61,281 nt of DNA from Nitrospira sp. SG-bin2. Lineage in GTDB: Bacteria; Nitrospirota; Nitrospiria; Nitrospirales; Nitrospiraceae. This document shows, one piece after another, positions 43,747-52,906 of this stretch (its first letter is position 1; each line of letters starts with the position of its first letter). The notes beneath the pieces are model-generated. The model searched no databases. It was not told the origin of the DNA and was given only the letters and a program-made list of their open reading frames with translations. The stretch lies in the NCBI GenBank assembly GCA_002083405.1, contig LVWT01000042.1:1-61281 (forward strand), given 5' to 3'. A program made the translations under genes and the position numbers.

Positions 43747-45969
43747 ATGCCGTCACATACCGAGGTACCGACCGAGGATCTCGACCGGCTCATGGCCGGC
43801 ACGCACTGGAATCCACGATCGATCTTGGGCCCACAACACAGCACGATCGACGGCACACCCTGTCTCGTCATCCGCGCCTGGTTCCCCTATGCAGCGTACG
43901 TTGATGTGATCGAGGCGCCATCGCCGGGGCCGCTCCTGCGTATGACGCGCCTCCACGAGGCCGGACTGTTTGAAGCCGTCGTTCCGGACGACATTGCGGT
44001 CCCACTGTATCGGTTCAGAGTCACGCAGCACGACGGAACCATCATAGACCAGCATGACCCCTATGCTTTTCCACCCCTCTTGACAAATTTTGAACTCCAT
44101 CTGTTTGCTGAAGGAACCTTCTACAAGGCCTATGACACGGTGGGAGCCCATATCCGCACGATCGAACAGGTCACGGGCGTCCACTTTGTCGTCTGGGCGC
44201 CCAATGCCACCCGCGTGAGCGTAGTCGGCGACTTCAATCGGTGGGACGGACGCTGCCATCCGATGACCAATCGCGGCGCGAGCGGCCTCTGGGAACTGTT
44301 TCTTCCCGATCTGCCAGAACACACACTCTATAAATATGAAATCCGCACCAGAGCGCACGACACGTTATTGGTGAAAGCCGATCCCTATGCGCAAGCCGGC
44401 GAATTGCGCCCGCGCACCGCGTCGATCGTGCGCGATCTGTCCCGCTACACCTGGAACGACCGTGACTGGATGACGGCGCGCGCAGGATGGAACCCTCTGA
44501 CCGCGCCCCTCTCCATCTATGAAGTTCATGTGGGATCCTGGATGCGTGTTCCAGAGGAGGGCAATCGCTGGCTCACCTATCAGGAGCTCGCGCAGAAGTT
44601 GATCCCCTACGCGAAAGACCTCGGCTACACGCATCTCGAACTGATGCCGGTGACCGAACATCCTTTCGACGGGTCCTGGGGCTATCAAGCGACGGGCTAT
44701 TTCGCCGCCACCAGCCGCTATGGCCCGCCCGAAGACTTCATGGCCTTCGTCGATGCCGCCCATCAAGCAGGCCTGGGCATCATCATGGATTGGGCCCCGG
44801 CTCATTTTCCTGACGACCCCCACGGATTGGCGACGTTCGACGGCACCCACCTGTACGATCATGCCGACCCGCGTCTTGGCTACCATCCCGATTGGCACAG
44901 CCGCATCTTCAATTACGACCGCGCCGAAGTCCGCAGCTTTCTGCTCAACAGTGCGCTCTTCTGGCTGGACAAATACCACATCGATGGCCTGCGTGTGGAC
45001 GCCGTAGCCTCGATGCTCTATCTCGATTACGGGCGTAAACCCGGCGAGTGGATTCCCAACGAATTCGGCGGCAATGAAAATATTGGAGCCGTCTCACTCT
45101 TGAAAGAACTTAATATCCTGGTCCATCGCGACTTTCCCGGTGCCATCACGATTGCCGAAGAATCCACTTCCTGGCCCGGCGTCTCACGCCCCACCTACAC
45201 AGGGGGACTCGGCTTCACACTCAAATGGAACATGGGCTGGATGCACGACATGCTCGACTACTTCAGCCTCGATCCGATCCACCGCCGCTTTCATCAGGAC
45301 CGGATCACATTCGGGCTGCTCTATGCCTTCACCGAAAACTTCGTATTGGCGCTGTCGCACGACGAAGTCGTCCACGGCAAGCGGACGCTGCTCGACAAGA
45401 TGCCCGGCGACCTCTGGCAGCGCTTCGCCAATCTCCGGCTGCTCTATGGGTACCACTTCAGCCATCCGGGAAAGAAAATGCTGTTCATGGGCGGGGAGTT
45501 CGGCCAATGGCGTGAGTGGAATCATGACACCAGCCTGGACTGGCATCTCTGCGACCTTGAACCGCACCGCGGCCTGCAACGCCTGATTCGCGACCTGAAT
45601 CATCTCTACCGAACGGAACCCGCGCTGCACGAGGCGGACTTTGATTGGAGCGGATTTGAATGGATCGACTTCAGCGATACCGACAATTCCGTGATCGTAT
45701 ATCTGAGAAAGTCGCCTGCCTCTGACGCCTCCGTCGTGTGTGTGTGCAACCTGACGCCTGTTCCTCGCCACGGCTACCGCATCGGAGTTCCCAAAGCCGG
45801 GCAGTACCGGGAGCTCATCAACACCGATGCGTTTGTGTATGGCGGCAGCAATGTCGGTAACTTCGGCGGCGTCCACTCCACCCCGATCCCCCTGCACAAC
45901 CTGCCGCACTCGCTGACGCTGACGCTGCCGCCGCTTGCCGTTCTGCTGCTGAAATGCGAACCCGCATGA
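43747..45969 (+). CDS. glgB: 1,4-alpha-glucan branching enzyme
   Basis: A 740-residue GH13 enzyme that makes alpha-1,6 branches in glycogen. An N-terminal domain and a CBM48 domain (VVWAPNATRVSVVGDFNRWDG) precede the barrel. Catalytic residues are Asp418 in GLRVDAVASML and a glutamate in ITIAEESTSWPGVSRP (Glu471); SHDEVVHGK carries the transition-state histidine and aspartate. Length is the family norm. There is no Shine-Dalgarno; TAGGAT lies 7 bases before the ATG, suggesting a leaderless transcript. It likely works with the GH57 enzyme at 24685. No glgA or glgC is in the window. Confidence 0.96.
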   Translation: MPSHTEVPTEDLDRLMAGTHWNPRSILGPQHSTIDGTPCLVIRAWFPYAAYVDVIEAPSPGPLLRMTRLHEAGLFEAVVPDDIAVPLYRFRVTQHDGTIIDQHDPYAFPPLLTNFELHLFAEGTFYKAYDTVGAHIRTIEQVTGVHFVVWAPNATRVSVVGDFNRWDGRCHPMTNRGASGLWELFLPDLPEHTLYKYEIRTRAHDTLLVKADPYAQAGELRPRTASIVRDLSRYTWNDRDWMTARAGWNPLTAPLSIYEVHVGSWMRVPEEGNRWLTYQELAQKLIPYAKDLGYTHLELMPVTEHPFDGSWGYQATGYFAATSRYGPPEDFMAFVDAAHQAGLGIIMDWAPAHFPDDPHGLATFDGTHLYDHADPRLGYHPDWHSRIFNYDRAEVRSFLLNSALFWLDKYHIDGLRVDAVASMLYLDYGRKPGEWIPNEFGGNENIGAVSLLKELNILVHRDFPGAITIAEESTSWPGVSRPTYTGGLGFTLKWNMGWMHDMLDYFSLDPIHRRFHQDRITFGLLYAFTENFVLALSHDEVVHGKRTLLDKMPGDLWQRFANLRLLYGYHFSHPGKKMLFMGGEFGQWREWNHDTSLDWHLCDLEPHRGLQRLIRDLNHLYRTEPALHEADFDWSGFEWIDFSDTDNSVIVYLRKSPASDASVVCVCNLTPVPRHGYRIGVPKAGQYRELINTDAFVYGGSNVGNFGGVHSTPIPLHNLPHSLTLTLPPLAVLLLKCEPA

Positions 45970-46011
45970 ACACCCGGTGAGGAGTCAGGAGTGAGAGATG
46001 AGTTGAAGGGA

Positions 46012-46620
46012 TTACGCCTTGGAACGACGAGCCCGACGCGAGCCCTCCCAGTGGCGGAAAGGACCGGAGTCCAGATGTACGAACTTCGAGCGAGGATAGT
46101 AGCCGACACCGCCATATCCCAGTTCGAGCGCGGCTTGACGGATCGTTTTAGGATGGATCCCGGCAATCTGCACATCGATCGCCTGCCCTTGCACATGTAA
46201 GCTGTTCTTGGCGGCCCGTCGGCCTGACCGCACCAAGATCGCATTATACTCCGGAGAGCGAAAACCGGAGACGACGTAAATCTCGCGGTCACCTCCAAGC
46301 TTCTTCTGCACCAGATTGACATGCTCAATGACACGCACATCCATCGCGCCGACTTCGCCGGTGTGATGGCAGCGGAGGATATGATTCACGTCGTCGAGCG
46401 CGTCTAGATCGTAGGTCCCGAATTCATCGCGGTAGGTGACGTCCAGCCGCTCATCCGTCCAGAGATTGACAAAGGTGAGCCGTCCTTCCGGCAAATCTCC
46501 GGCCGACGATACTGAGGGACGGATCAACTGTCCGGCCATCGCGGCTGCAGCCACTATCAACGATGTGCGGAGAAAGACCCGGCGGGTCAGGCCCCGTTCA
46601 AACTCATCCAACTTGTTCAC
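46012..46620 (-). CDS. DUF882/peptidase M15-like exported protein
   Basis: About 202 residues. A twin-arginine-type signal reads TRRVFLRTSLIVAAAAMAG. The metallopeptidase motif HVQGQAID (HxxGxAxD) and the later FVHLDSGP supply the zinc ligands typical of DUF882/M15A carboxypeptidases. SGFRSPEYN is also diagnostic. Family members act on peptidoglycan peptides. I prefer the GTG at 46620, which places the twin-arginine near the N-terminus; an ATG at 46683 would add 21 residues. Ribosome sites are weak for both. Confidence 0.82.
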   Translation of the reverse strand: MNKLDEFERGLTRRVFLRTSLIVAAAAMAGQLIRPSVSSAGDLPEGRLTFVNLWTDERLDVTYRDEFGTYDLDALDDVNHILRCHHTGEVGAMDVRVIEHVNLVQKKLGGDREIYVVSGFRSPEYNAILVRSGRRAAKNSLHVQGQAIDVQIAGIHPKTIRQAALELGYGGVGYYPRSKFVHLDSGPFRHWEGSRRARRSKA

Positions 46621-46878
46621 GAAATCAATTTCCCAGAGTAGATGCTCGACTGGCACCGAATGAACGTAAGGCATTCGTAGCAAGAATCGCCGAACCGGTC
46701 AACTCATTTCTTCCCCTTCATCGAGCGGCGATATGGCAATCTCGATGAGAGTTTCCATAGTAATGTGGCAATCCTTGCCGAACTCGGCACCACAGCGTTC
46801 TCCTCTCCCCCATTTATTTCCCCCTGGACAGCGATCACTGTCACCAGGTAAGATTTGAAAATTCGAGGATTATTTCGT

Positions 46879-47244
46879 ATGGTCACCATCCTCATTATCG
46901 ATGACGAGCAATCTATTCGCGCGCTCCTCAAGGAGGTCCTTGAAAAGGAGGGGTACCGTGTACTGGAGGCAAGTGACGGCCGCGAAGGGCTTGCGGTGTA
47001 TCAGAAAAATCCGGCCGACCTCGTGATCATGGACTTGCTGATGCCCGCTACGGACGGGTTAGAAGCAACCCTCCAACTCACGCGCGAGTATGTCGATGCC
47101 AAAGTGATTGCGATGACAGGGGCGCAAGGAGACCGAAATTTTCTGGACGTGGCCAAACTCTTCGGCGCCCGCCGCGCATTTGAGAAGCCATTCGATATCA
47201 ATGCGCTCGTCAAAGCGGTAAAAGAAGAACTCGCAACTCCGTAA
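46879..47244 (+). CDS. Single-domain response regulator (CheY-like)
   Basis: A 121-residue receiver domain only. It has the acidic pair in LIIDDEQS, the phospho-acceptor aspartate in LVIMDLLMP, the threonine in IAMTGA and the lysine in FEKPFD. There is no output domain, so it must act by protein contact or phosphotransfer. The ATG at 46879 with GAGG upstream is better than a TTG 8 codons earlier. No kinase is adjacent; the orphan kinase at 37859 is a possible partner. Confidence 0.92.
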   Translation: MVTILIIDDEQSIRALLKEVLEKEGYRVLEASDGREGLAVYQKNPADLVIMDLLMPATDGLEATLQLTREYVDAKVIAMTGAQGDRNFLDVAKLFGARRAFEKPFDINALVKAVKEELATP

Positions 47245-47253
47245 CCTCTGCCT

Positions 47254-48108
47254 TCAAGCCTGCGCACTCAACGTTTTTCTTGCCAGCCCGCGCATCATTG
47301 CAGGATCGTTGTACCCTACTTCGCTGAGCGCATCCATGAGATGCAGTCCCTTTCCCGCTACCAAATTCTTAGCCTTGGCGTAATTCGCCGCGCTGAATCG
47401 CGCCACCGCCGGCTGCCCGTTCACAATTTGACAGGCCAGCACTTCGTCCTGCACGTCAAGCGTGCCGCCTTGCTCGATAAGCTGCTTCGCTTGAGACATC
47501 GTAATGCCATGCAATCGGGCGAACTCCTGCAATCCGCCTGTTTCAACCAGTCGCCCATCCGGCATGATGCACAGCCGCTTAAAATGCGGCGACCAATCTT
47601 TGCGAAAATCGATGTATTTGATCTCGCCGCCCTTGGCCACCGCGCGATCCAACGTCCGGTAGTCCAACCCTAAATTCTTCTGCCGGAGCTTTGCCTTCAA
47701 CTGATCGGGCAATGTCCGCTGAAATACGTCCAGCGCCGCATCGATCAACGAGAGACCCCGCGCGCGAACCGCTTGCTCCGCCTCGGCGAACTGCATCAGA
47801 TCCAAGACGAACGTCTGCTTCGGGCTCCCGCCGGTTTGGTCCACGAGGCAGGCAAACAGTCCGCGCGTCAGGATGCCGCTCACCTGTGGATAGATATAGA
47901 CCCCGCCTTCGGTGAGCAGTGTTGTCATCTGGTCCAACGGCACGTCGTAGCTTTCCGCGAGAATCTTGGCATGGGCGGTCAGATCCTCCGTGAGCGTCAT
48001 GGCACAGACCGTCACATTACCCGGCGCATCGAATTCGGAATAGTCTTCGACGACGTTATAGAGCACCGTCGGCTTCGGCTTTTCTGCTTTCTTCTTGATC
48101 TTGAACAT
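47254..48108 (-). CDS. Conserved-type protein of unknown function
   Basis: A 284-residue soluble protein starting at the ATG at 48108 with a lysine-rich tip (MFKIKKKAEKPKP). Blocks include SEFDAPGNVTVCAMTLTEDL, LTEGGVYIYPQVSGILTRG, LPDQLKAKLRQKNLGLDYRTL and WSPHFKRLCIMPDGRLVETGG. The C-terminus (GKGLHLMDALSEVGYNDPAMMRGLARKTL) is helical. The open frame continues upstream into repeat DNA, which I excluded. Function unknown; it lies just downstream of the SagB-type gene on the same strand. Confidence 0.68.
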   Translation of the reverse strand: MFKIKKKAEKPKPTVLYNVVEDYSEFDAPGNVTVCAMTLTEDLTAHAKILAESYDVPLDQMTTLLTEGGVYIYPQVSGILTRGLFACLVDQTGGSPKQTFVLDLMQFAEAEQAVRARGLSLIDAALDVFQRTLPDQLKAKLRQKNLGLDYRTLDRAVAKGGEIKYIDFRKDWSPHFKRLCIMPDGRLVETGGLQEFARLHGITMSQAKQLIEQGGTLDVQDEVLACQIVNGQPAVARFSAANYAKAKNLVAGKGLHLMDALSEVGYNDPAMMRGLARKTLSAQA

Positions 48109-48113
48109 GTCAG

Positions 48114-48173
48114 TTCGTTCCTCGTATCTCGTCCGCGGCCAGCTCGAAGAACGCTTCACGAGATACGCTTCAC
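48114..48173. repeat. CGTATCTCG-family repeat overlapping the SagB-type gene end
   Basis: The repeat contains CCTCGTATCTCGTCC and CACGAGATACGCTTCACG. Read on the minus strand its last part, CACGTGAAGCGTATCTCGTGA, supplies the final residues HVKRIS and the stop codon of the gene at 48156. Confidence 0.75.
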
Positions 48174-49928
48174 GTGCCCATAGGGTGGCAAGGTCTGTAA
48201 CCTGCTGTCTTCCACCGGCCCGCCGATAGTGAAATGATACAGTGATTGAAGAGTCAACTTCTTGATTCCCACAACCTCGTGGACCGGGTCGTCGAAAAAA
48301 CAGCCGATTCCGGTGGCTCTGACACCTGCCGCCTCCGCCTCCAGGTACAATACCTGGCCCAGCAGCCCCGATTCCCAGAACATCCGGGGATACCACCAGG
48401 CACCTCGCTCCCGTAGCACTCCCTCAAACTCCGCCAACATCCCGAATGAGAACGCGCTGTCGCCCGCAATGTCCTGGTGGCAACTGACCTGCACTGCCAG
48501 TTTTCTGGCATCGCCTTCAAGCAACCGATAGAGCGGCAGCCCGTCAGGACACCCCGGTGCGATCGTCCATGTGAGTTCGGGATTCATCGACTGCTGCACG
48601 AACGCCAGCTTCTTGGGGTCGCGCACCAGAAAATACAGCCCCGACGTCAGTCCATCCACACGGTGCACGAATATCACCAGATGAATCGCAGGCTCATACG
48701 GCCAGACGTCCCATGGCATCGGCCGTTCCTGGTGCGGCCGGTCAGCGCAGGGCAGAACCCGTTGCATCATACGAAAGAACGTCGCGGATGAAACTCCTGT
48801 CTTAGCATCAAACGCCACGGCACTCCGACGCTGGCGAATGATCTGACCAGCTGAAAACCCGTGAGGGGTGAGGAGTAAGGAGTGAGGGGGTGGCTGAGGA
48901 TATGACTCCGGCAAGGAAATAATCAATTGCTGAGCCTCAAGTTTCCATGAGGCATCGGCCGCCTCGTCTATAATGTCCCAATGCACTCCATGTTCGCGGC
49001 TCAACCGATTCGCCTTCCCATGCCATTTTCCACCGGCTAATTCATTCACGACTTTCGCATCAAGAAACAGCGGTACTTCTTTTATATGTCCCCTTACCCC
49101 TAACGCCTCACCCCTTACCTCCCCAAACGGCCAGATCACGGCCAGGCAATCCGGGTGTTCCGCCTCAACATCTGCAAAGTCATCTGCTCGATTCGTTCCC
49201 AGCAACAAGGCAACCGTATTCTGGTCCACCCCGTCCAACAGGACCACATTCCAACCCAACGTTGCGGCGGCAATCCTCGCTGTCCCGATCGCATGCCCCA
49301 CATCGTGATTGCAGTAGCGAAACGCCCGTTCGCCATACTTCCAGGCTTCGCGCCAATGAATCGACGTGAGTCCAAAGAGAAAGGCCCCTACTGGAAACCG
49401 GCTCAGCAAGCGAGTTACCTGCTCAGAGGGAAACTCCGAGCGCAATTCGAGCCCATGTTCCTTGGGCGCATAGTGGTACAGTCCCGGTTTGAGATCGAGT
49501 CCAACCACCTCCGGCAACACCACGTACCCTTCCGTCGGATGAAGGTTGCCGGACGAGGGATTCATTCGCAACGGCCATTCCGAGTCCCCTGCTTTTTTCC
49601 AGGCCGACAAGGCGAGGGCGAATTCAAAAAAACGGGACAACGCGCTCAAGCTGACAGGCTGACAAGAAACACGTCCATGTTCATAGATTGCATCGTACGC
49701 TGGTGAGACTGGGGCCTCGTCTGCCTTCAGCAATGGGAGCGAGAATAGCTGCGCGCCCTCGTATCGCCGAAACGGATCGGGCTGATTCACCCAATCGAGA
49801 AACCCGAGCGACCGCGCATAGCGGTTGAAATGGTGCTTCGTCTGAATATGGTAACGGATGACCCGATCGACAGGATCGGCCGAGACGGGTTCGGCTGCCG
49901 GAGCAGAAGTTGGCTGTTCATCACTCAT
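48156..49928 (-). CDS. Tandem SagB/ThcOx-type nitroreductase-family protein
   Basis: A 590-residue protein with two nitroreductase-fold halves. The first has PLRMNPSSGNLHPTEGYVV, the SagB-family FMN signature, and AFRYCNHDVGHAIGTARIAAATLGW. The second has IIRQRRSAVAFDAKTGVSS, MPWDVWPYEPAIHLVIFVH and SGLLGQVLYLEAEAAGVRATGIG. SagB/ThcOx enzymes oxidise azolines in peptide natural products, but no YcaO or precursor gene is nearby, so another oxidoreductase role is likely. Two dispersed repeats are read in frame (around 48860-48892 and 49088-49125), and a third provides the stop. Confidence 0.82.
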   Translation of the reverse strand: MSDEQPTSAPAAEPVSADPVDRVIRYHIQTKHHFNRYARSLGFLDWVNQPDPFRRYEGAQLFSLPLLKADEAPVSPAYDAIYEHGRVSCQPVSLSALSRFFEFALALSAWKKAGDSEWPLRMNPSSGNLHPTEGYVVLPEVVGLDLKPGLYHYAPKEHGLELRSEFPSEQVTRLLSRFPVGAFLFGLTSIHWREAWKYGERAFRYCNHDVGHAIGTARIAAATLGWNVVLLDGVDQNTVALLLGTNRADDFADVEAEHPDCLAVIWPFGEVRGEALGVRGHIKEVPLFLDAKVVNELAGGKWHGKANRLSREHGVHWDIIDEAADASWKLEAQQLIISLPESYPQPPPHSLLLTPHGFSAGQIIRQRRSAVAFDAKTGVSSATFFRMMQRVLPCADRPHQERPMPWDVWPYEPAIHLVIFVHRVDGLTSGLYFLVRDPKKLAFVQQSMNPELTWTIAPGCPDGLPLYRLLEGDARKLAVQVSCHQDIAGDSAFSFGMLAEFEGVLRERGAWWYPRMFWESGLLGQVLYLEAEAAGVRATGIGCFFDDPVHEVVGIKKLTLQSLYHFTIGGPVEDSRLQTLPPYGHVKRIS

Positions 49929-50048
49929 AGGAATGGTGGGGCAGTCTACCGAGTGGCGAACTGCAATGTAAATGCATGCGATGTACGCAACACATTGACC
50001 TCTGTTTCAGTTCCCTCGTATGCTACGAAACAGTATGGAGTGTAGACT

Positions 50049-50471
50049 ATGCAATTTGACGCCGCTCTAGCCGCACAAGACGCATTCAGCCAATCCGAAA
50101 GCGAGCTCGGCCCGGACTGGGACCACGCTATTGAGATCGAGGAGACGTTTTCCTCCAACGCGGGCTCGACGGGACGGAAAGCCTATGAGGGGCTGCTCGA
50201 TCTTGCGCAACGGCACCCCGCCGCTCATTCCTTTCATGCCTTCTGCATTTACATCACCTGGCAGCAGGCCACAGAAGAAACCATCGCCCGCCATTTTGAG
50301 ACAGGAATACGACTGTGTGAAGCGTATCTCGCGCCTCGTGAAGCGCAGACGGGAAAGGATCTTGACCAGATCAAGGAACTGTACGAGTCATTCAGGGCCG
50401 GATTAGGCCTGGAAGAGGAAGACGAGATCCAAATCGAGTTTAGAAAAGACACGCCAAAGGGGGGCGACTGA
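50049..50471 (+). CDS. Protein of unknown function containing a dispersed repeat
   Basis: A 140-residue acidic, helical, soluble protein. It begins MQFDAALAAQDAF and has a tryptophan in GPDWDHAIEIEETF, a TPR-like helix pair (GLLDLAQRHPAAHSFHAFCIYITWQQA) and an acidic end LGLEEEDEIQIEF. The DNA at 50322-50350 (GTGAAGCGTATCTCG...) belongs to the dispersed family, so the segment CEAYLAPREAQTG may derive from an in-frame repeat. Family not recognised. It may be translated near the TPR gene that follows. Confidence 0.62.
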   Translation: MQFDAALAAQDAFSQSESELGPDWDHAIEIEETFSSNAGSTGRKAYEGLLDLAQRHPAAHSFHAFCIYITWQQATEETIARHFETGIRLCEAYLAPREAQTGKDLDQIKELYESFRAGLGLEEEDEIQIEFRKDTPKGGD

Positions 50472-50473
50472 GC

Positions 50474-50579
50474 CAACCCGTGAGGGGTAAGGCGTAAGGT
50501 GTGAGGCGTCTGAGACAGACAGAATCAGCACATTATGTGTTCTTACCCCCCCTCACGTCTCACGCTTTACGAAATTCCC
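50474..50579. repeat. GTGAGGGGTAAGG-family repeats, inverted pair
   Basis: The stretch has CCGTGAGGGGTAAGGCGTAAG near 50478-50512 and an opposing CCCCTCACGTCTCACGC at 50548-50565. The same words occur at 13278-13306, 22926-23011, 45971-45990 and inside the gene at 48156. Confidence 0.7.
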
Positions 50580-51344
50580 ATGGCTGATGAGCACAAACAT
50601 CGGGGGCGGATTTTTCTTCATCGTGGCGACCTCACGCAAGCCCGCGCTGCCTGGGAAGCCGCCGTGGCCGATGACCGGGCCGCAAACAATCCTCGTGAAC
50701 TATCAACCTCGCTCGGCAACCTGGGCAACACCTGCGCATTGATGCAGGACTTTGCCGCCGCAGAACATTGTTACCGCGAAGTGTTGGACATTCAACGGAC
50801 GGAAGGCAATCGGCACGCCATCGCCCACACGCTGGCCAATCTCGGCAATCTCCAGATCGGCGCGGACCGTCCGGACAAAGCCCGCCCCTACTACCTCGAA
50901 GCGCTGGACCTCTTGCGCGCGCTCAACGATGACCGCGCGCTCGGCATTCTGTACAACAACCTGGCGCTGCAAGAGGCGCGCAACGGGCAGTGGGAACAGG
51001 CGATCGCCACATTCACGCAGGCCTTGGATTGCCACCGTGTCGTCGGCAACGAAGAAGGCCTCGCCGTGACCTACAGTCAATTAGGGAAATGTTTTCTCGA
51101 CCAAGGCGATCTGGTCCGAGCCGAGCGCTGTCTGAACAATGCCTCAGAACATTACATCAAACTCGGTAACGAGCCGGCGGAAGCCGCGGTGCTTCGATGG
51201 CTTGCCACAATCTATGAAACTCGCCGTGACCAGGTTTCGGCAAACCGCTGCCTGGACCGTGTCGTCTCGCTCGACCAGCGATACACACTGCCTGAACTCC
51301 AATCGGATTTGGTGCGCCTCGCCGAACTGAACCGCGCCGGTTAG
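50580..51344 (+). CDS. Tetratricopeptide repeat protein
   Basis: A 254-residue protein built of about six TPR units. Examples are GRIFLHRGDLTQARAAWEAA, STSLGNLGNTCALMQDFAAAEHCYREVL, AHTLANLGNLQIGADRPDKARPYYLEAL and GLAVTYSQLGKCFLDQGDLVRAERCL. No signal peptide is present, so it is cytoplasmic. TPRs mediate protein contacts. The ATG at 50580 excludes 15 codons of repeat DNA upstream. No partner is indicated by context. Confidence 0.88.
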   Translation: MADEHKHRGRIFLHRGDLTQARAAWEAAVADDRAANNPRELSTSLGNLGNTCALMQDFAAAEHCYREVLDIQRTEGNRHAIAHTLANLGNLQIGADRPDKARPYYLEALDLLRALNDDRALGILYNNLALQEARNGQWEQAIATFTQALDCHRVVGNEEGLAVTYSQLGKCFLDQGDLVRAERCLNNASEHYIKLGNEPAEAAVLRWLATIYETRRDQVSANRCLDRVVSLDQRYTLPELQSDLVRLAELNRAG

Positions 51345-51540
51345 CCCCTCTACTCACGATCCTTCCATCTCCCGGCACATTCCATCCCCTGTCCAGTATT
51401 CTTGCAGTTTCCGACAAGCCGTGCCTTTCAAATCGCTGGACAAGATCAAAACCTCTGCTACCTTTGAAACGTCACACCTGGACGCCTGTTGATCAAGTTT
51501 CACCGCACACAAGCCGACAGGGTATTGACCTGGAGACAGC

Positions 51541-52143
51541 ATGACCCTGTTTGCGCGAACCGTCACTGCCCTGACACTCATCACCATCCTGATGGCGCCC
51601 GGTGTCCGGGCCGACGATGTTTCCCCGGCAGTCACCGTCGGCACACAGGAAGTAGGGCTCACCGCCGGCTATATGTTCTCTCACCGCCTGACCGAACTGC
51701 ACACGACGAAACAGCATGGCCCGGCGTTGATGCCGTCGTGGATGATGACTCTGACCGATCCCATCGGCGATAGCTGGTACCGGGGCCAGGTCTCGATCGG
51801 CGCCGAGATGGTCTATCTCCAGTTTCGCGAACCGATTCTGACCCATGGCGTCGGCTTCACACCAAGAATCAAGTACACGTTCGTCGCCTTGGGCCGCCTC
51901 CGGCCTTATGCGGAATTCACCGGCGGGCCCTTCTGGACCGATCTCGGCGGGAATATCGACGAACAGGCCAATGAATTCAACTTTGTCCTCACAGGGGGAG
52001 TGGGCGTATCCTGGTTTCTCACACCGCAACTCGCCGCCAACGCCGGCTACCGCTTCCATCATATCTCCAATGCCGGAACCGCATTCCCGAATCTTGGACT
52101 GAATGCAAGTCTGCCCTTCGGTGGGTTTTCATTCTATTTCTGA
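51541..52143 (+). CDS. PagL-like acyloxyacyl hydrolase family protein
   Basis: A 200-residue outer membrane protein with a signal peptide (LITILMAPGVRA). It ends in a barrel-type aromatic terminus (GGFSFYF). The PagL signature RFHHISNAG supplies the histidine and serine (His174, Ser176). PagL removes the 3-O-acyl chain of lipid A. The acidic residue of the triad, expected after the NxG in the same loop, reads Asn188 here (PNLGLNAS), so activity is uncertain. It is followed by a lipoprotein gene 13 bases downstream. Confidence 0.8.
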   Translation: MTLFARTVTALTLITILMAPGVRADDVSPAVTVGTQEVGLTAGYMFSHRLTELHTTKQHGPALMPSWMMTLTDPIGDSWYRGQVSIGAEMVYLQFREPILTHGVGFTPRIKYTFVALGRLRPYAEFTGGPFWTDLGGNIDEQANEFNFVLTGGVGVSWFLTPQLAANAGYRFHHISNAGTAFPNLGLNASLPFGGFSFYF

Positions 52144-52156
52144 GGAGACGACGATC

Positions 52157-52906
52157 ATGACGATATATGCCCGTTGGTCGGTCCTGGGTCTCGTGGGATT
52201 CGTGCTGTGCGGCCTGACCGCATGCACTCGATGGATCGACGTGAAACCTCCCTCATCAGGTCCACACGAAACCATCTCCCATGCACTCTCCAGCGATGAA
52301 CGGGTCCCACTGGTGATGGACACCTTCCGCCTGTCGCAGAACGGGACGCCTCAAAATCCTTCGCCCGAAACCGAGCGCCGGGTCTTGAACGCGGTTCAGG
52401 AAACGCGCCTCTTTTCCACGCTCATTCCTCTCGGAGGAGCCTCCGCTTTGCCCGACGGCAAGGCGGTCACTGCCCGGGTCACATTCGACGAAACGATCGA
52501 CTCGCATTCAGGGCACACAGCCTTGAAGGGCATCGCCATCGGCGCCTCCATGTTCCTCCTCTCGCCGATCATCGAGCTGGACTACGACTATACCGCGCAG
52601 GCGCATCTGGAACTTGAGCGCTGGGACGGGCACGTGACGCACTATGAAGCACGATCATCCGGGACAGCCCATTACAATCTGTTCGGCGCAAGCCCCGTCG
52701 TGATCAATGAGCTGAAGGGACAAGTGATCGAAACCTGTCTGAACGCACTGATGAATCAATTGGTGCAAGACACTCCTTTGTATATGGCGAGCAAGACGCC
52801 CTTGCCGGCCTCGACGATCCACACTGTCACCGTGAAGGCACGGCGGCCTGCAACCCTTCAGGGAGCTCTTCCTGCTATTCAAGTCTCGGAGCATCCAGCT
52901 CCCTAA
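52157..52906 (+). CDS. Lipoprotein of unknown function
   Basis: A 249-residue protein. The ATG at 52157 follows GAGGAG by about 9 bases. The signal ends in the lipobox LTAC (Cys22). The mature part has a MDTFRLSQNG block, ARVTFDETIDSHSGHTALKGIAIGAS, a hydrophobic patch FLLSPIIELDYDY and alternating strands (AHLELERWDGHVTHYEARSSG). It may be co-transcribed with the PagL-like gene. Family unknown. Confidence 0.68.
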   Translation: MTIYARWSVLGLVGFVLCGLTACTRWIDVKPPSSGPHETISHALSSDERVPLVMDTFRLSQNGTPQNPSPETERRVLNAVQETRLFSTLIPLGGASALPDGKAVTARVTFDETIDSHSGHTALKGIAIGASMFLLSPIIELDYDYTAQAHLELERWDGHVTHYEARSSGTAHYNLFGASPVVINELKGQVIETCLNALMNQLVQDTPLYMASKTPLPASTIHTVTVKARRPATLQGALPAIQVSEHPAP

